Shown here in pieces: positions 15,212 to 22,940 of a stretch of 64,000 nucleotides of DNA. A model generated the notes under the pieces. That model had not been told where the DNA came from, ran no database searches, and saw only the letters and a list, made by a program, of their open reading frames with translations. Made by a program: the position numbers and the translations under genes. Each line of letters begins with the position of its first letter. Position 1 is the first letter of the stretch. Origin of the DNA: Variovorax sp. J22P240 (GTDB taxonomy: Bacteria > Pseudomonadota > Gammaproteobacteria > Burkholderiales > Burkholderiaceae_C); contig NZ_JASZYR010000003.1 in assembly GCF_030316855.1 (NCBI RefSeq), forward strand, positions 372,001-436,000. The letters are read 5' to 3'.

Positions 15212-16407
15212 TTCATGTCTCCTCTCAGTGAGTCGTAGCAGCGCAGGGTTCGAGAGAAGTCACGCAGCGCTCCGATGCCGCTTTCCTCGGCTTGCCGACA
15301 CCAGTCTTCCAACTGTTTCACCAACTGCTCCTTCGTGGCAGTGGATCGGCCCCATAGGGCAGTGAGATCCTGCCGTGTCGAATAGATGGTGCGCAGCACG
15401 GTGCTGGAGTCCAGCGCTTGTCTCAGGACCGCGCGCTGCGGTTCGGGCAATTGCGCCGCATCTCTTTGCAGCAGGTACTTGACCGGGTCCAGCGCCTTGA
15501 AGTCCATCGAACCGGGCAGCGCGCTGGCTCGGAGGCTGCAAATTTCTCTCACGGCAACCGGACGCAGCGATCGGGCGAACCTGGCCAGCACCTCGTAGCG
15601 GTGAGTGACGACAGCTTGCAGGGTGCCCGCGTCACATTGAGTCTTGGATGCGTCATAGCGGATCCTCGGCGCAACTCTGCGCACCTTTGCAAGGTGCAGA
15701 GTCTCCAATATGCGGATGTACATCCAGCCGATGTCGAACTCCCACCATTTGTTCGACAGTCTGGCGGAGGTGACGTAAGCGTGATGGTTGTTGTGGAGTT
15801 CTTCGCCGCCAATCAGGATGCCCCAAGGAACGACATTGCTGGAGTTGTCGTCGGGCGAGAAGTTGCGGTAGCCCCAATAGTGACCGATGCCGTTGATCAC
15901 GCCCGCTGCGAAGACCGGTATCCATAGCATCTGCACCGCCCACATGCTGAGCCCGATCGGGCCGAACAGGGCGATGTCGATTCCCAGCATGAGGCCGATG
16001 CCGAGGCGGGTGTACTTCGCATACAGGTTGCGCTCGATCCAGTCGTCCGGCGTGCCGCGGCCGTATTGCTCGAGCGTTGCGGGATTCCGGGCTTCCACGC
16101 GATAGAGTTCGGCGCCCTTGAACAGCACTGTCATGATGCCGTGGAACTGCGGGCTGTGGGGGTCTTCCGAGGTTTCGCATTCGGCGTGATGCTTTCGGTG
16201 AATCGCCGCCCATTCCCGGGTCACCATGCCGGTGGTGAGCCACAGCCAGAATCGGAAGAAGTGGCTGATGGCGGGGTGAAGCTCCAGAGCTCGATGCGCC
16301 TGATGTCGATGCAGGAAGATGGTGACCGCTGCGATGGTGACGTGGGTCAAGCCCAGCGTGACGAGCATGAGTCCCCACCACGGCAGATCGAGCAGGCTGA
16401 GTTTCAT
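15208..16407 (-). CDS. Membrane acyl-CoA/acyl-lipid desaturase
   Basis: Integral-membrane di-iron fatty acid desaturase of 399 aa, introducing a double bond in acyl chains. The three histidine boxes are intact: HRHQAHR (near residue 34), HRKHH (near residue 71) and HNNHHAY (near residue 207). Hydrophobic segments lie around residues 12-32, 48-60 and 135-175. A C-terminal extension of about 150 residues beyond the last box is helical and lysine/arginine-rich. The ATG follows a GTG; the GTG at 16410 is an alternative. It probably adjusts membrane fluidity. The stop overlaps the DUF3309 start. Confidence 0.93.
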   Translation of the reverse strand: MKLSLLDLPWWGLMLVTLGLTHVTIAAVTIFLHRHQAHRALELHPAISHFFRFWLWLTTGMVTREWAAIHRKHHAECETSEDPHSPQFHGIMTVLFKGAELYRVEARNPATLEQYGRGTPDDWIERNLYAKYTRLGIGLMLGIDIALFGPIGLSMWAVQMLWIPVFAAGVINGIGHYWGYRNFSPDDNSSNVVPWGILIGGEELHNNHHAYVTSARLSNKWWEFDIGWMYIRILETLHLAKVRRVAPRIRYDASKTQCDAGTLQAVVTHRYEVLARFARSLRPVAVREICSLRASALPGSMDFKALDPVKYLLQRDAAQLPEPQRAVLRQALDSSTVLRTIYSTRQDLTALWGRSTATKEQLVKQLEDWCRQAEESGIGALRDFSRTLRCYDSLRGDMK

Positions 16408-16888
16408 CACAAATCCATTTCAGGAATGCGGCGACCACCGTCAATCTCGGAAGTTGTCTCAATGTCCCTGGCCGCAATGCTAGTCAAACAAGGGAAGCTG
16501 TCTGTGCGCTACCGAACGGTGAGCCGGATTTTCGATTTCCATCCGATAAGGCTGAGACTCGGAACTTCCCCGCACACCCATGGTCTTGCTATGCGCGAGG
16601 CGCTCGCGGCCTCCAGTTGATTGCGCGGTGCAAGGCGAAGGTCGCACGGCGGCCCGGGCGGGCGGCGACCGCGGCGCAGCTTGGAGGTCTACCAAGCCGC
16701 CGCATGCCTTCACGGTCTCGTCGATTCATGGCGGGCGACGCGCATCGATGACTCCGCAACCAACTCCAAGGAGGTACGAGCCTTGGTGGCAGTGGTCTAT
16801 GCGGAATGCGAGCGCCGCCTGGAAGTTGCCAAGGCCACCATCGCATCGATTTGCGGCGCAGCGGCTGAGCCAAGAACAATGCCGGTCT
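16408..16888. other. Long intergenic stretch without a recognisable gene
   Basis: 481 bases between the desaturase start and the end of the TSUP gene. Short open frames occur on both strands, but none has a ribosome site combined with family-like sequence. The first 150 bases are relatively A+T rich and should hold the desaturase promoter. I recognise nothing else here. Confidence 0.5.
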
Positions 16889-17614
16889 TCACTGAACTGC
16901 TCTCCACAGCAGCGCAAATCCGGGGACCAGCATCAGCGCATCCAGCATGCGATGAAACGTGCTGACTTCCAAGCGTTTGAGTACGGCCTTGCCTCCGTAC
17001 GTACCCACCATGAGCGAAGCCCCGACGATGCCCCCTTGAAGCAGGATCTCCACCGGCGCTGCTCCCAGTTGCCTGAACGTCGCAACCTTGCTGACGTACA
17101 AGACCAGCGCACTGGCAGCCTCGGTCGCAACGAAAGCCCCGGAGGCCAGACCATACGCGGTGAACACAGGCACGCTGAGCGGTCCAGTCGATAGAACCAG
17201 GCCGGTAAGGAATCCGATCAAGGCGCCTGCCAATGCCAAGTGCCACAGGGTCGGACGCCACGCCAGTCGCGCCTGCAAGCGCCTGAGCGGAATCATCGCC
17301 AGGAAGAAGATTCCGAGCATGGCCTCCACCACCGAAGACGGAAGCGCCAGCATCGTGCTCGCACCAAGAGCGGCAGCCGGCGCCCCGGGTATGGCGTAGG
17401 CTGCCACGGCCTTCCAGTCGATCTCGCTCCACCAGGCCGCAACGCGAGCCATGTTTCCCAACACCGCCGCGACCGCCATGATGGGCACTGCATGCTTGGG
17501 CCCGAACTGGTACACGAGGATCGGAAGGAGCAGCAGCGATGAGCCCGTCCCGATGATGCCGCTGACGCACCCGGCAACCAGTCCGACGACCAGAACGAAG
17601 AAGTAGGAAAGCAA
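16889..17614 (-). CDS. TSUP-family permease (TauE/SafE)
   Basis: Membrane transporter of about 241 aa for sulfur-containing or other small anions. It has the family hallmark GLVAGCVSGIIGTGSSLLLLP at the N terminus (residues 10-30) and the second-half repeat FLTGLVLSTGPLSVPVFTAYG near residue 155. About eight hydrophobic segments are visible. The start is a TTG at 17614; no ATG or GTG is available in frame near the N terminus and no clear ribosome site is seen. The substrate cannot be read from the sequence. No sulfur-metabolism gene is adjacent. Confidence 0.85.
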   Translation of the reverse strand: MLSYFFVLVVGLVAGCVSGIIGTGSSLLLLPILVYQFGPKHAVPIMAVAAVLGNMARVAAWWSEIDWKAVAAYAIPGAPAAALGASTMLALPSSVVEAMLGIFFLAMIPLRRLQARLAWRPTLWHLALAGALIGFLTGLVLSTGPLSVPVFTAYGLASGAFVATEAASALVLYVSKVATFRQLGAAPVEILLQGGIVGASLMVGTYGGKAVLKRLEVSTFHRMLDALMLVPGFALLWRAVQ

Positions 17615-17810
17615 ACCGGAGAAGAAAAGGAGGAGGGCACCTGAGCAGGAGCAACGCCACTCGCTGCAACCGCCGTTCCTGCCCGATTGTGGTCGGTGCC
17701 TCCGTCAGTGTGCACGCGCTCCGACGGCGTCGTTGCGAGCCGGCGACGCCCTGGAGCCGTCGCGGTCGAATGTGAGACGATGCCGATCGGTGCATTGACG
17801 GGATCGCGTG

Positions 17811-18215
17811 ATGCCGAATCCATGGAAGCGTCGTTTCATCCTGTTCGTCCAGCGCTTCTGGCAGCCCACCAGCGCCTGCATGACCTGCATGCCCGGAAGT
17901 CTTGGCAATCTCCTGAGCATTCCCCATTGGACGCTCGCGTTGCAGACAGGCCTGTTCACCGGCCTGCTCGCGGTACTGTTGACCTTCACGCCGGCCACCA
18001 GGCTCTTCGCGAACCGCTATGGCAACGCGCTGCTCGTCGGTATCCTGACGATGATCGGCGACACCTTCTCCCATCCGGGGCACTACGGCTTCCCTCGTCT
18101 GGAGGCCCTGGTGACGGGCATCGTCTCCGGCCTCTTCACGCTGGCGGGCTCGTATCTGTTCGAGGATCGCGCCCGCAGGCTGCGGGCACTGTGGGCGCGG
18201 GTTCGTGGGCGCTGA
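17811..18215 (+). CDS. Hypothetical membrane protein
   Basis: 134-aa protein, not recognised. Two or three hydrophobic segments are visible: LALQTGLFTGLLAVLLTF (about residues 43-60), ALLVGILTMIGDTF (about 75-88) and ALVTGIVSGLFTLAGSYLF (about 98-116). The N-terminal part is basic (PNPWKRRFILFVQRFWQP) and contains two Cys-Met pairs (CMTCM). An ATG follows a GTG in frame; either could be used. The C terminus is strongly basic. It is on its own in this direction with no obvious operon partner except the small protein 65 bases downstream. Confidence 0.75.
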   Translation: MPNPWKRRFILFVQRFWQPTSACMTCMPGSLGNLLSIPHWTLALQTGLFTGLLAVLLTFTPATRLFANRYGNALLVGILTMIGDTFSHPGHYGFPRLEALVTGIVSGLFTLAGSYLFEDRARRLRALWARVRGR

Positions 18216-18280
18216 GGCGTCAGCATTCAGTCATCGATCTGCCTCACAGTGGAAACTGCTCAACCTTGGGAAGGAAGCAA

Positions 18281-18520
18281 ATGCCTCACAGGAAAAAAGC
18301 CCCAACCGAGCGCATCGAGGTCACCGATCAGGTGGGCAAGCGGCACGTGGTCGTGCGGTACACCGAATCCCTCGAAGCGAGCCCCGGCGAGGTCGCGGGC
18401 GTTCCACGCGAAGTCGCCACCGAATACCGCCTTGCGACGGGAAAAAGCGTCGTCAAGACCAGCGACGACACGTTCCAGACGGATGACGGGCTGCTTCAGC
18501 TCAAAGCGTTGCAGCGGTGA
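18281..18520 (+). CDS. Small hypothetical cytoplasmic protein
   Basis: 79-aa basic protein, not recognised. It starts with an ATG after a good ribosome site (AAGGAAG). The N terminus is lysine/arginine-rich (PHRKKAPTERIEVTDQVGKRH) and the rest is predicted mostly beta (VVVRYTESLEA, EYRLATGKSVVKTSDDTFQTDDGLLQLKALQR). There is no signal peptide or membrane segment. The regular codon use and ribosome site support it as a gene. Confidence 0.8.
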   Translation: MPHRKKAPTERIEVTDQVGKRHVVVRYTESLEASPGEVAGVPREVATEYRLATGKSVVKTSDDTFQTDDGLLQLKALQR

Positions 18521-18549
18521 CGACGCCGACGCATGGCGTTCGTCAGGGT

Positions 18550-19761
18550 CTAGGAAAACGGCAGCACCTTGAGGTCGAAGACCCGCTCCATGAACCAGAT
18601 CCCCGCGATCAGGACCGCCGCGGTCGACCCGCCGTGCAGCAGCACCGGCTCGTAGCGACGCCAGTGGCGCATCGCCAGCAAGGCGCCGAGCGCCACGAAC
18701 ACGACGACGAGCTGACCCGCCTCCACGCCGAGATTGAATTGCAGCAGCGCCAGGACGAAGCCCCGCGTCGGAAGCTCCATCTCGGCCAGCGCGCCGGCGA
18801 ACCCGAAGCCATGGATGAGACCGAACAGGAAGCTGAACAGCTTGCGCCGGCCTCGCAGCACGGGGTAGATGTTGTCGACCGCGGCGAGCAGGATCGTGAT
18901 CGCGATGGCCGGCTCGATCACTCGCGGCGAGATGTTCACGATGTTCAGCGCGGCCAGTGCCAGCGTGATCGAGTGCGCGACGGTGAACATCGTCACGATG
19001 CCGAGCATCGGCAAGACCGCCTCGCGCCAGGTCACCACAGGCTCCCAGCCGCCGCCGCCGGCGCAGCGGCGCAGCACCGCGGGCAGCAGCAGGCAGATCA
19101 GGAAGAGCACGTGGTCATATCCGATCAGGATGTGATGCACGCCATCGCGAAACAGGCTCGCGTCGGGCGACGCAGCATCCGCCGGATTCGCACCCTGCCC
19201 GCCGTCGCGCGAAGCCGAAGGCCAGCCCAGGGTGACCGGGCCGCCGGATGGGTCCAGCGAACGCACCAGCGGATCGTTGCCGGCCGCCTGCGTCGTGATG
19301 CGCAGCAGGCCGCGGTGCGTGGGGTCGACCTCGCGGAACAACTGGTAGTCGATCGACAGCGCCGTCGCGGCATCGCACCGGGCCTGGAGTTGGAAGACGA
19401 GGTAGGCACCGTCGATGCGATCGTCCACCGCCGGCGGCGCAGCCTGAGTGAAGGCGCAGCGCCCCTGCTGCAGCCGGAGGCGCGCTAGCGCATAGGCGCG
19501 GATCTCGTCCATGCGGCCATGGATTTCGCCCCAGCTCAGTTGGCGGTCGCCGTTGCGGTCGAGATCGAGCACTGCATCGAGGTCGCGCAACGCGATGTCC
19601 CAGCGCAGGTCCATCGCATCGCCGGCGGCCTGCATCTGCAGGTAGGCGTCGCTGGCCTTGTGCGCATGCGCCATGCGCGGTCCGGCCGCCAACAGTGTGA
19701 ACAGCAAGACCATCACGCATGCGCTCATCCAGCGCATCCGCCGCGCGTGTCCGGTCGTCAT
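18550..19761 (-). CDS. HupE/UreJ-family membrane protein with an EF-hand-like N-terminal region
   Basis: 403-aa membrane protein. The N-terminal signal peptide ends near AHAHKASDAYLQM. A calcium-loop-like sequence DRNGDRQLSWGE (D1, N3, D5, Q7, S9, E12 ligands) appears around residue 66. The C-terminal 200 residues carry the HupE/UreJ_2 motif FRDGVHHILIGYDHVLFL and six or so TM helices with GLIHGFGFAGAL. Metal transport is typical of HupE/UreJ proteins; calcium-dependent control is inference. The ATG lies one base beyond the stop of the upstream TPR gene. It is the last gene of a four-gene operon with DUF4331. Confidence 0.87.
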   Translation of the reverse strand: MTTGHARRMRWMSACVMVLLFTLLAAGPRMAHAHKASDAYLQMQAAGDAMDLRWDIALRDLDAVLDLDRNGDRQLSWGEIHGRMDEIRAYALARLRLQQGRCAFTQAAPPAVDDRIDGAYLVFQLQARCDAATALSIDYQLFREVDPTHRGLLRITTQAAGNDPLVRSLDPSGGPVTLGWPSASRDGGQGANPADAASPDASLFRDGVHHILIGYDHVLFLICLLLPAVLRRCAGGGGWEPVVTWREAVLPMLGIVTMFTVAHSITLALAALNIVNISPRVIEPAIAITILLAAVDNIYPVLRGRRKLFSFLFGLIHGFGFAGALAEMELPTRGFVLALLQFNLGVEAGQLVVVFVALGALLAMRHWRRYEPVLLHGGSTAAVLIAGIWFMERVFDLKVLPFS

Positions 19762-19762
19762 G

Positions 19763-20968
19763 TCAAAGAACGGCGTCGATACGCGCATCGCGCAACCCCG
19801 TGCGTTGCATCAACGCCCTGAGCTCGCTGCGCGCTTCTTCGTCGTTGGCCGCGGCGGCGGCGCGTGCGAGCAGCAACAGGTCGATCGGCTCGCGCTGCAG
19901 GCGGACGTTGGCGCGGGCGAGGTCGAGCGCTCGCTTGGCGTCACCCTCGACGTCGAGTGCGAACAAGGCACCTTCGCGTGCATGCGCTTCGGCATATCCC
20001 GGCCGCAGCGCGGCCGCGTCGAAGCGGGCGCGCAACTCCTCGGAATCCTGGCGAGCGATGCCCATGCCGGCTGCCCGACGTGCGGCGATCGCCAACCGCA
20101 GCAGCACCGCATCGCTGCGAGGCTCCTTGATGAGCAGCGCAGGTACTTCGGCAGGTCGCTTCTCGCGCAGCAGGAAGTCGCTGTACGCGATGAGGAGATA
20201 GCCCGAGCGCTCGGCCTGCAGCGCCTGTCTGTAGAAGGCTTCGGCCGCGGTTGGGCGACCCGCGAGTTCCTCGATTTCAGCGAGGCTCGTAAGCAGCCAT
20301 TGGCGCGTGCCCGCCTGCTGCGCGCCCTGCACCATCGGATCGGCCAGCAAGCCGCGCAGGGTGTCGCGTGCGGACGGATGGTCACCACGCAAGCCGGCGT
20401 TCTCGGCCAGGCAGGCCAGGCCATAGAGCGCGGAGCCGGCTTGGCCCAGCGCCCGGCACGCGGCGTCCGACTCGGCATAGCGACCCCGCACGCGCAGGAT
20501 CGTGGCCAGCGTGATCCAGGCCTGCGCGTTGCGGGGCTGCTGGGCCAGCGCCGACTTCAACGTGGTTTCGGCCGCATCGAAGTCATGCAGGAACTGCGCG
20601 ACCGTGGCCCGCATCACCAGCACGGCAGGCGGCGTCTGCGCCGCCGCTGTCGCGTCCCACGCCTGCAGCGCGCCCATGGCGTAGCCGGCGTAGCGCGCAT
20701 CGCCCTGCGTTCGCGCCAGTTCCAGGTAGGACTGGGCGGCAGCGATCGCGGTGGCTTCGTCAGTCGGGCGTTGTGCCAACGCCTGCCGCAGCCGTCGTTC
20801 CCCGAGCGACCAGCTCGCGATGGCGGGCAGGGTCTCGACGATCGTGTCGTCGCTGGCCGGCACGCGCGGTGTGGCGCCGAGCGGCACACCGGCCGCCAAA
20901 AGCAGCGCTGCCGCTGCCAGCAGGCCGCATCGCACGAGGCCGGCCGTTGGGCCATGGAGTGTGCGCAT
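19763..20968 (-). CDS. Periplasmic TPR-repeat protein
   Basis: 401-aa protein with an N-terminal signal peptide (VRCGLLAAAALLLAAGVPLGATP) and several tetratricopeptide-like repeats, for example the segments around LHDFDAAETTLKSALAQQPRNAQAWITLATILRVRGRYAESDAACRAL (residues about 127-175). TPR proteins scaffold protein assemblies. Here it sits between a DUF4331/lipoprotein pair and a HupE/UreJ membrane protein, which suggests a shared envelope complex. The ATG overlaps the stop of the preceding gene by one base. A GTG one codon upstream is possible. Confidence 0.85.
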   Translation of the reverse strand: MRTLHGPTAGLVRCGLLAAAALLLAAGVPLGATPRVPASDDTIVETLPAIASWSLGERRLRQALAQRPTDEATAIAAAQSYLELARTQGDARYAGYAMGALQAWDATAAAQTPPAVLVMRATVAQFLHDFDAAETTLKSALAQQPRNAQAWITLATILRVRGRYAESDAACRALGQAGSALYGLACLAENAGLRGDHPSARDTLRGLLADPMVQGAQQAGTRQWLLTSLAEIEELAGRPTAAEAFYRQALQAERSGYLLIAYSDFLLREKRPAEVPALLIKEPRSDAVLLRLAIAARRAAGMGIARQDSEELRARFDAAALRPGYAEAHAREGALFALDVEGDAKRALDLARANVRLQREPIDLLLLARAAAAANDEEARSELRALMQRTGLRDARIDAVL

Positions 20969-21231
20969 CACTGCGTGGCGATGGGTTCCCGGGTGTCCGT
21001 GGTCGTCGGCGGATCGAAAGCCGTCACATCGGCGGGTTCCGCCGTGTCCAGCGCGGTCGCGACGAGCGACTTCACATAGGCCAGAAACGCATCGAGAGTG
21101 TCGGGGTCCGCAGGCGGCGTCATGCCGCCGATGGGCGGAAAGTAGCCGCCGCCCCCACCACCACCGCCGCAGGCGGCGACGACGAACGCCGCCACCAGCG
21201 GAAGGCCGATTCGAATGATCATGCGCTTCAT
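20968..21231 (-). CDS. Small lipoprotein with poly-glycine tether
   Basis: 87-aa predicted lipoprotein, not recognised as a named family. The signal peptide MKRMIIRIGLPLVAAFVVAAC ends in a lipobox with the acylated Cys at about residue 21, followed at once by eight glycines and then YFPPIGG. The remaining 55 residues are acidic and proline/threonine-rich with one helix (TLDAFLAYVKSLVATAL). It is coupled to the TPR gene by a one-base overlap. A role as an adaptor between DUF4331 and TPR proteins is a guess. Confidence 0.82.
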   Translation of the reverse strand: MKRMIIRIGLPLVAAFVVAACGGGGGGGGYFPPIGGMTPPADPDTLDAFLAYVKSLVATALDTAEPADVTAFDPPTTTDTREPIATQ

Positions 21232-21241
21232 GTCGTGCTCC

Positions 21242-22732
21242 TTATTGCGAGCCCGGGAGGGGCGTGTTCAGGTAGGGAAACGCGTCCGAGAACTGCGCGG
21301 GGCTCTGCAGCGCGCCGTCGGTCAAGGCCGCACCGCCCGCGGGCGCATCGCCCGGCTTGCAGCCGACCTTCAACGCATCGAGCGCACCGGTGGCCACGCA
21401 CAGCGCCCCCATCGCGACGCGCAGCTCGGCGTCCACCACATCGTCGCCGGGCCGGCGGCCGTTGGGGAAGCCCGCGGTGTCACCGGCCAGCACTCCCAGA
21501 TTGCTCTGCCTGGCCTTGGGCGTCGGCATCACCGAGGTGTTGAGCCGCAGCATTTCCGACGGCTTGACATTGGCGGGCTTGTTGACGCCTTCGACGCCGG
21601 TGAGGAAGGCAGCCACCAGGTCGGTCCGCGGGAAGTTGGTGGGCGCGGTGGCGCCCGGGAACAAGGTCTGGATCAGGGCAGGCAGGGTCGGATTGGTGAC
21701 GTAGTCGGCGAACTGGCCATCGTCCTTCGGCTTGGAGCTGTTGAACTTGTCCTTGTCCTTCAGCCCGACCACGACCTCGTTGACCAGCGGCATGCCCAGG
21801 CGCGAGACCTGCGCCCACGGGCCGCCGTTCAGCGTTGTCGTGCCATGGCCGCTCTTCGGCGGGCTGGCAATGAGCCGGCCCTGGCGCACGCTGGCGGTGG
21901 TCCATCCGCCGATGATGGGGCTGGCCGCGGTGGTGACGCAGGAGATCGGAACCTCCAGCGCCATCGTGGTCACGTTTCGGTTGGCGAGCGCGTCAGGATT
22001 TGCGCTGGTGGAGCCGAGCGGATTGAGGTTGATCAGATCGAACACCTGGCCCAGCGCAACGGTGAACGAGTCCTTGCGCTGCCCGACGAACACACGGCCG
22101 GGCGTGGCGCAGCCGGGGATGTTGACCGCATAGAGGTGCTGGTTCGCATAGCTGGCATAGCCGGTCGGGCCGCCGAACGTCTTGTCGCCGATGTTGTCCG
22201 TCGGCTTGTCGAACACCATGCCGCCGCCGGCCATCGAGACCGGATCGACCCGGCCCGTGCGGCGGTCGCCACGCACGATGTCGAGCGTGTAGGTCTCGCG
22301 CAGGTTGCTGGTCGGCTGGTTCGGCGCCGAGATGGCGCCGGCCTGCACCAGTGGAATGGACACCTTCTTGTCGGCGATGGGCAGTTGGATGTCGCGCAGC
22401 GTGTGGGTGAACTTGAAGCGGAACGTGATGTTCTCCACCGCGTCGCCGTCGGTGTCGAGATGGATCTCGTAGAGCGCGTTCGGATCCATCGCGAAGTAGT
22501 TCGGCCCTCCGTACGGGCTCTGGTCGGGCTGGTAGTTGGCGATCAGGGTCACGAAGCCCTCGCGGCCGGCCTCGTAGCTGCGGAACATGTAGAAGTCGGT
22601 GGCATCGACCTTCGGCATGCCGGTGATCGAGGGCGCCTCGCGGTGACTGGACGCCAATGCGCTGGCGGCGGCAATTGCACAGGTGGCAAGCACGCCAAAC
22701 TGGATGGATGGGTTCGAGAGTCTCATGGGCAT
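21242..22732 (-). CDS. DUF4331 secreted protein
   Basis: 496-aa secreted protein. A signal peptide (FGVLATCAIAAASALASS) precedes SHREAPSITGMPKVDATDFYMFRSYEAGREGFVTLIANYQP, the hallmark start of DUF4331 proteins. The body has DALYEIHLDTDGDAVENITFRFKF (acidic, possible calcium-binding), and a C-terminal GRRPGDDVVDAELRV segment typical of the family. Function is unknown, although members are often in operons with HupE/UreJ and TPR genes, as here. The start may be the GTG at 22735 or an ATG at 22726; the ATG at 22732 is chosen for fit. Confidence 0.9.
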   Translation of the reverse strand: MPMRLSNPSIQFGVLATCAIAAASALASSHREAPSITGMPKVDATDFYMFRSYEAGREGFVTLIANYQPDQSPYGGPNYFAMDPNALYEIHLDTDGDAVENITFRFKFTHTLRDIQLPIADKKVSIPLVQAGAISAPNQPTSNLRETYTLDIVRGDRRTGRVDPVSMAGGGMVFDKPTDNIGDKTFGGPTGYASYANQHLYAVNIPGCATPGRVFVGQRKDSFTVALGQVFDLINLNPLGSTSANPDALANRNVTTMALEVPISCVTTAASPIIGGWTTASVRQGRLIASPPKSGHGTTTLNGGPWAQVSRLGMPLVNEVVVGLKDKDKFNSSKPKDDGQFADYVTNPTLPALIQTLFPGATAPTNFPRTDLVAAFLTGVEGVNKPANVKPSEMLRLNTSVMPTPKARQSNLGVLAGDTAGFPNGRRPGDDVVDAELRVAMGALCVATGALDALKVGCKPGDAPAGGAALTDGALQSPAQFSDAFPYLNTPLPGSQ

Positions 22733-22940
22733 CACCTCAACTGGTTGTCTGGCTGGAAATTGACGTGGGCGATCGGGTGCTTGAATGAGTACCCGAGACT
22801 TCTACGCACCGGCGGCGCCGTTGGATGTGTAAATGAGTGCAATGCCTGCCCCGGCCTTGGCGACCGCGATGGGCCTTGAAATTTCGAAGGCACGGCACAC
22901 ACTGGGAGTGCAGGGATGCACATCCGGCGTGGAGAAGCTT

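Noticed and set aside
16408..16888. Several short frames in the gap between desaturase and TSUP genes
   Set aside because: None has both a ribosome site and a credible protein sequence.
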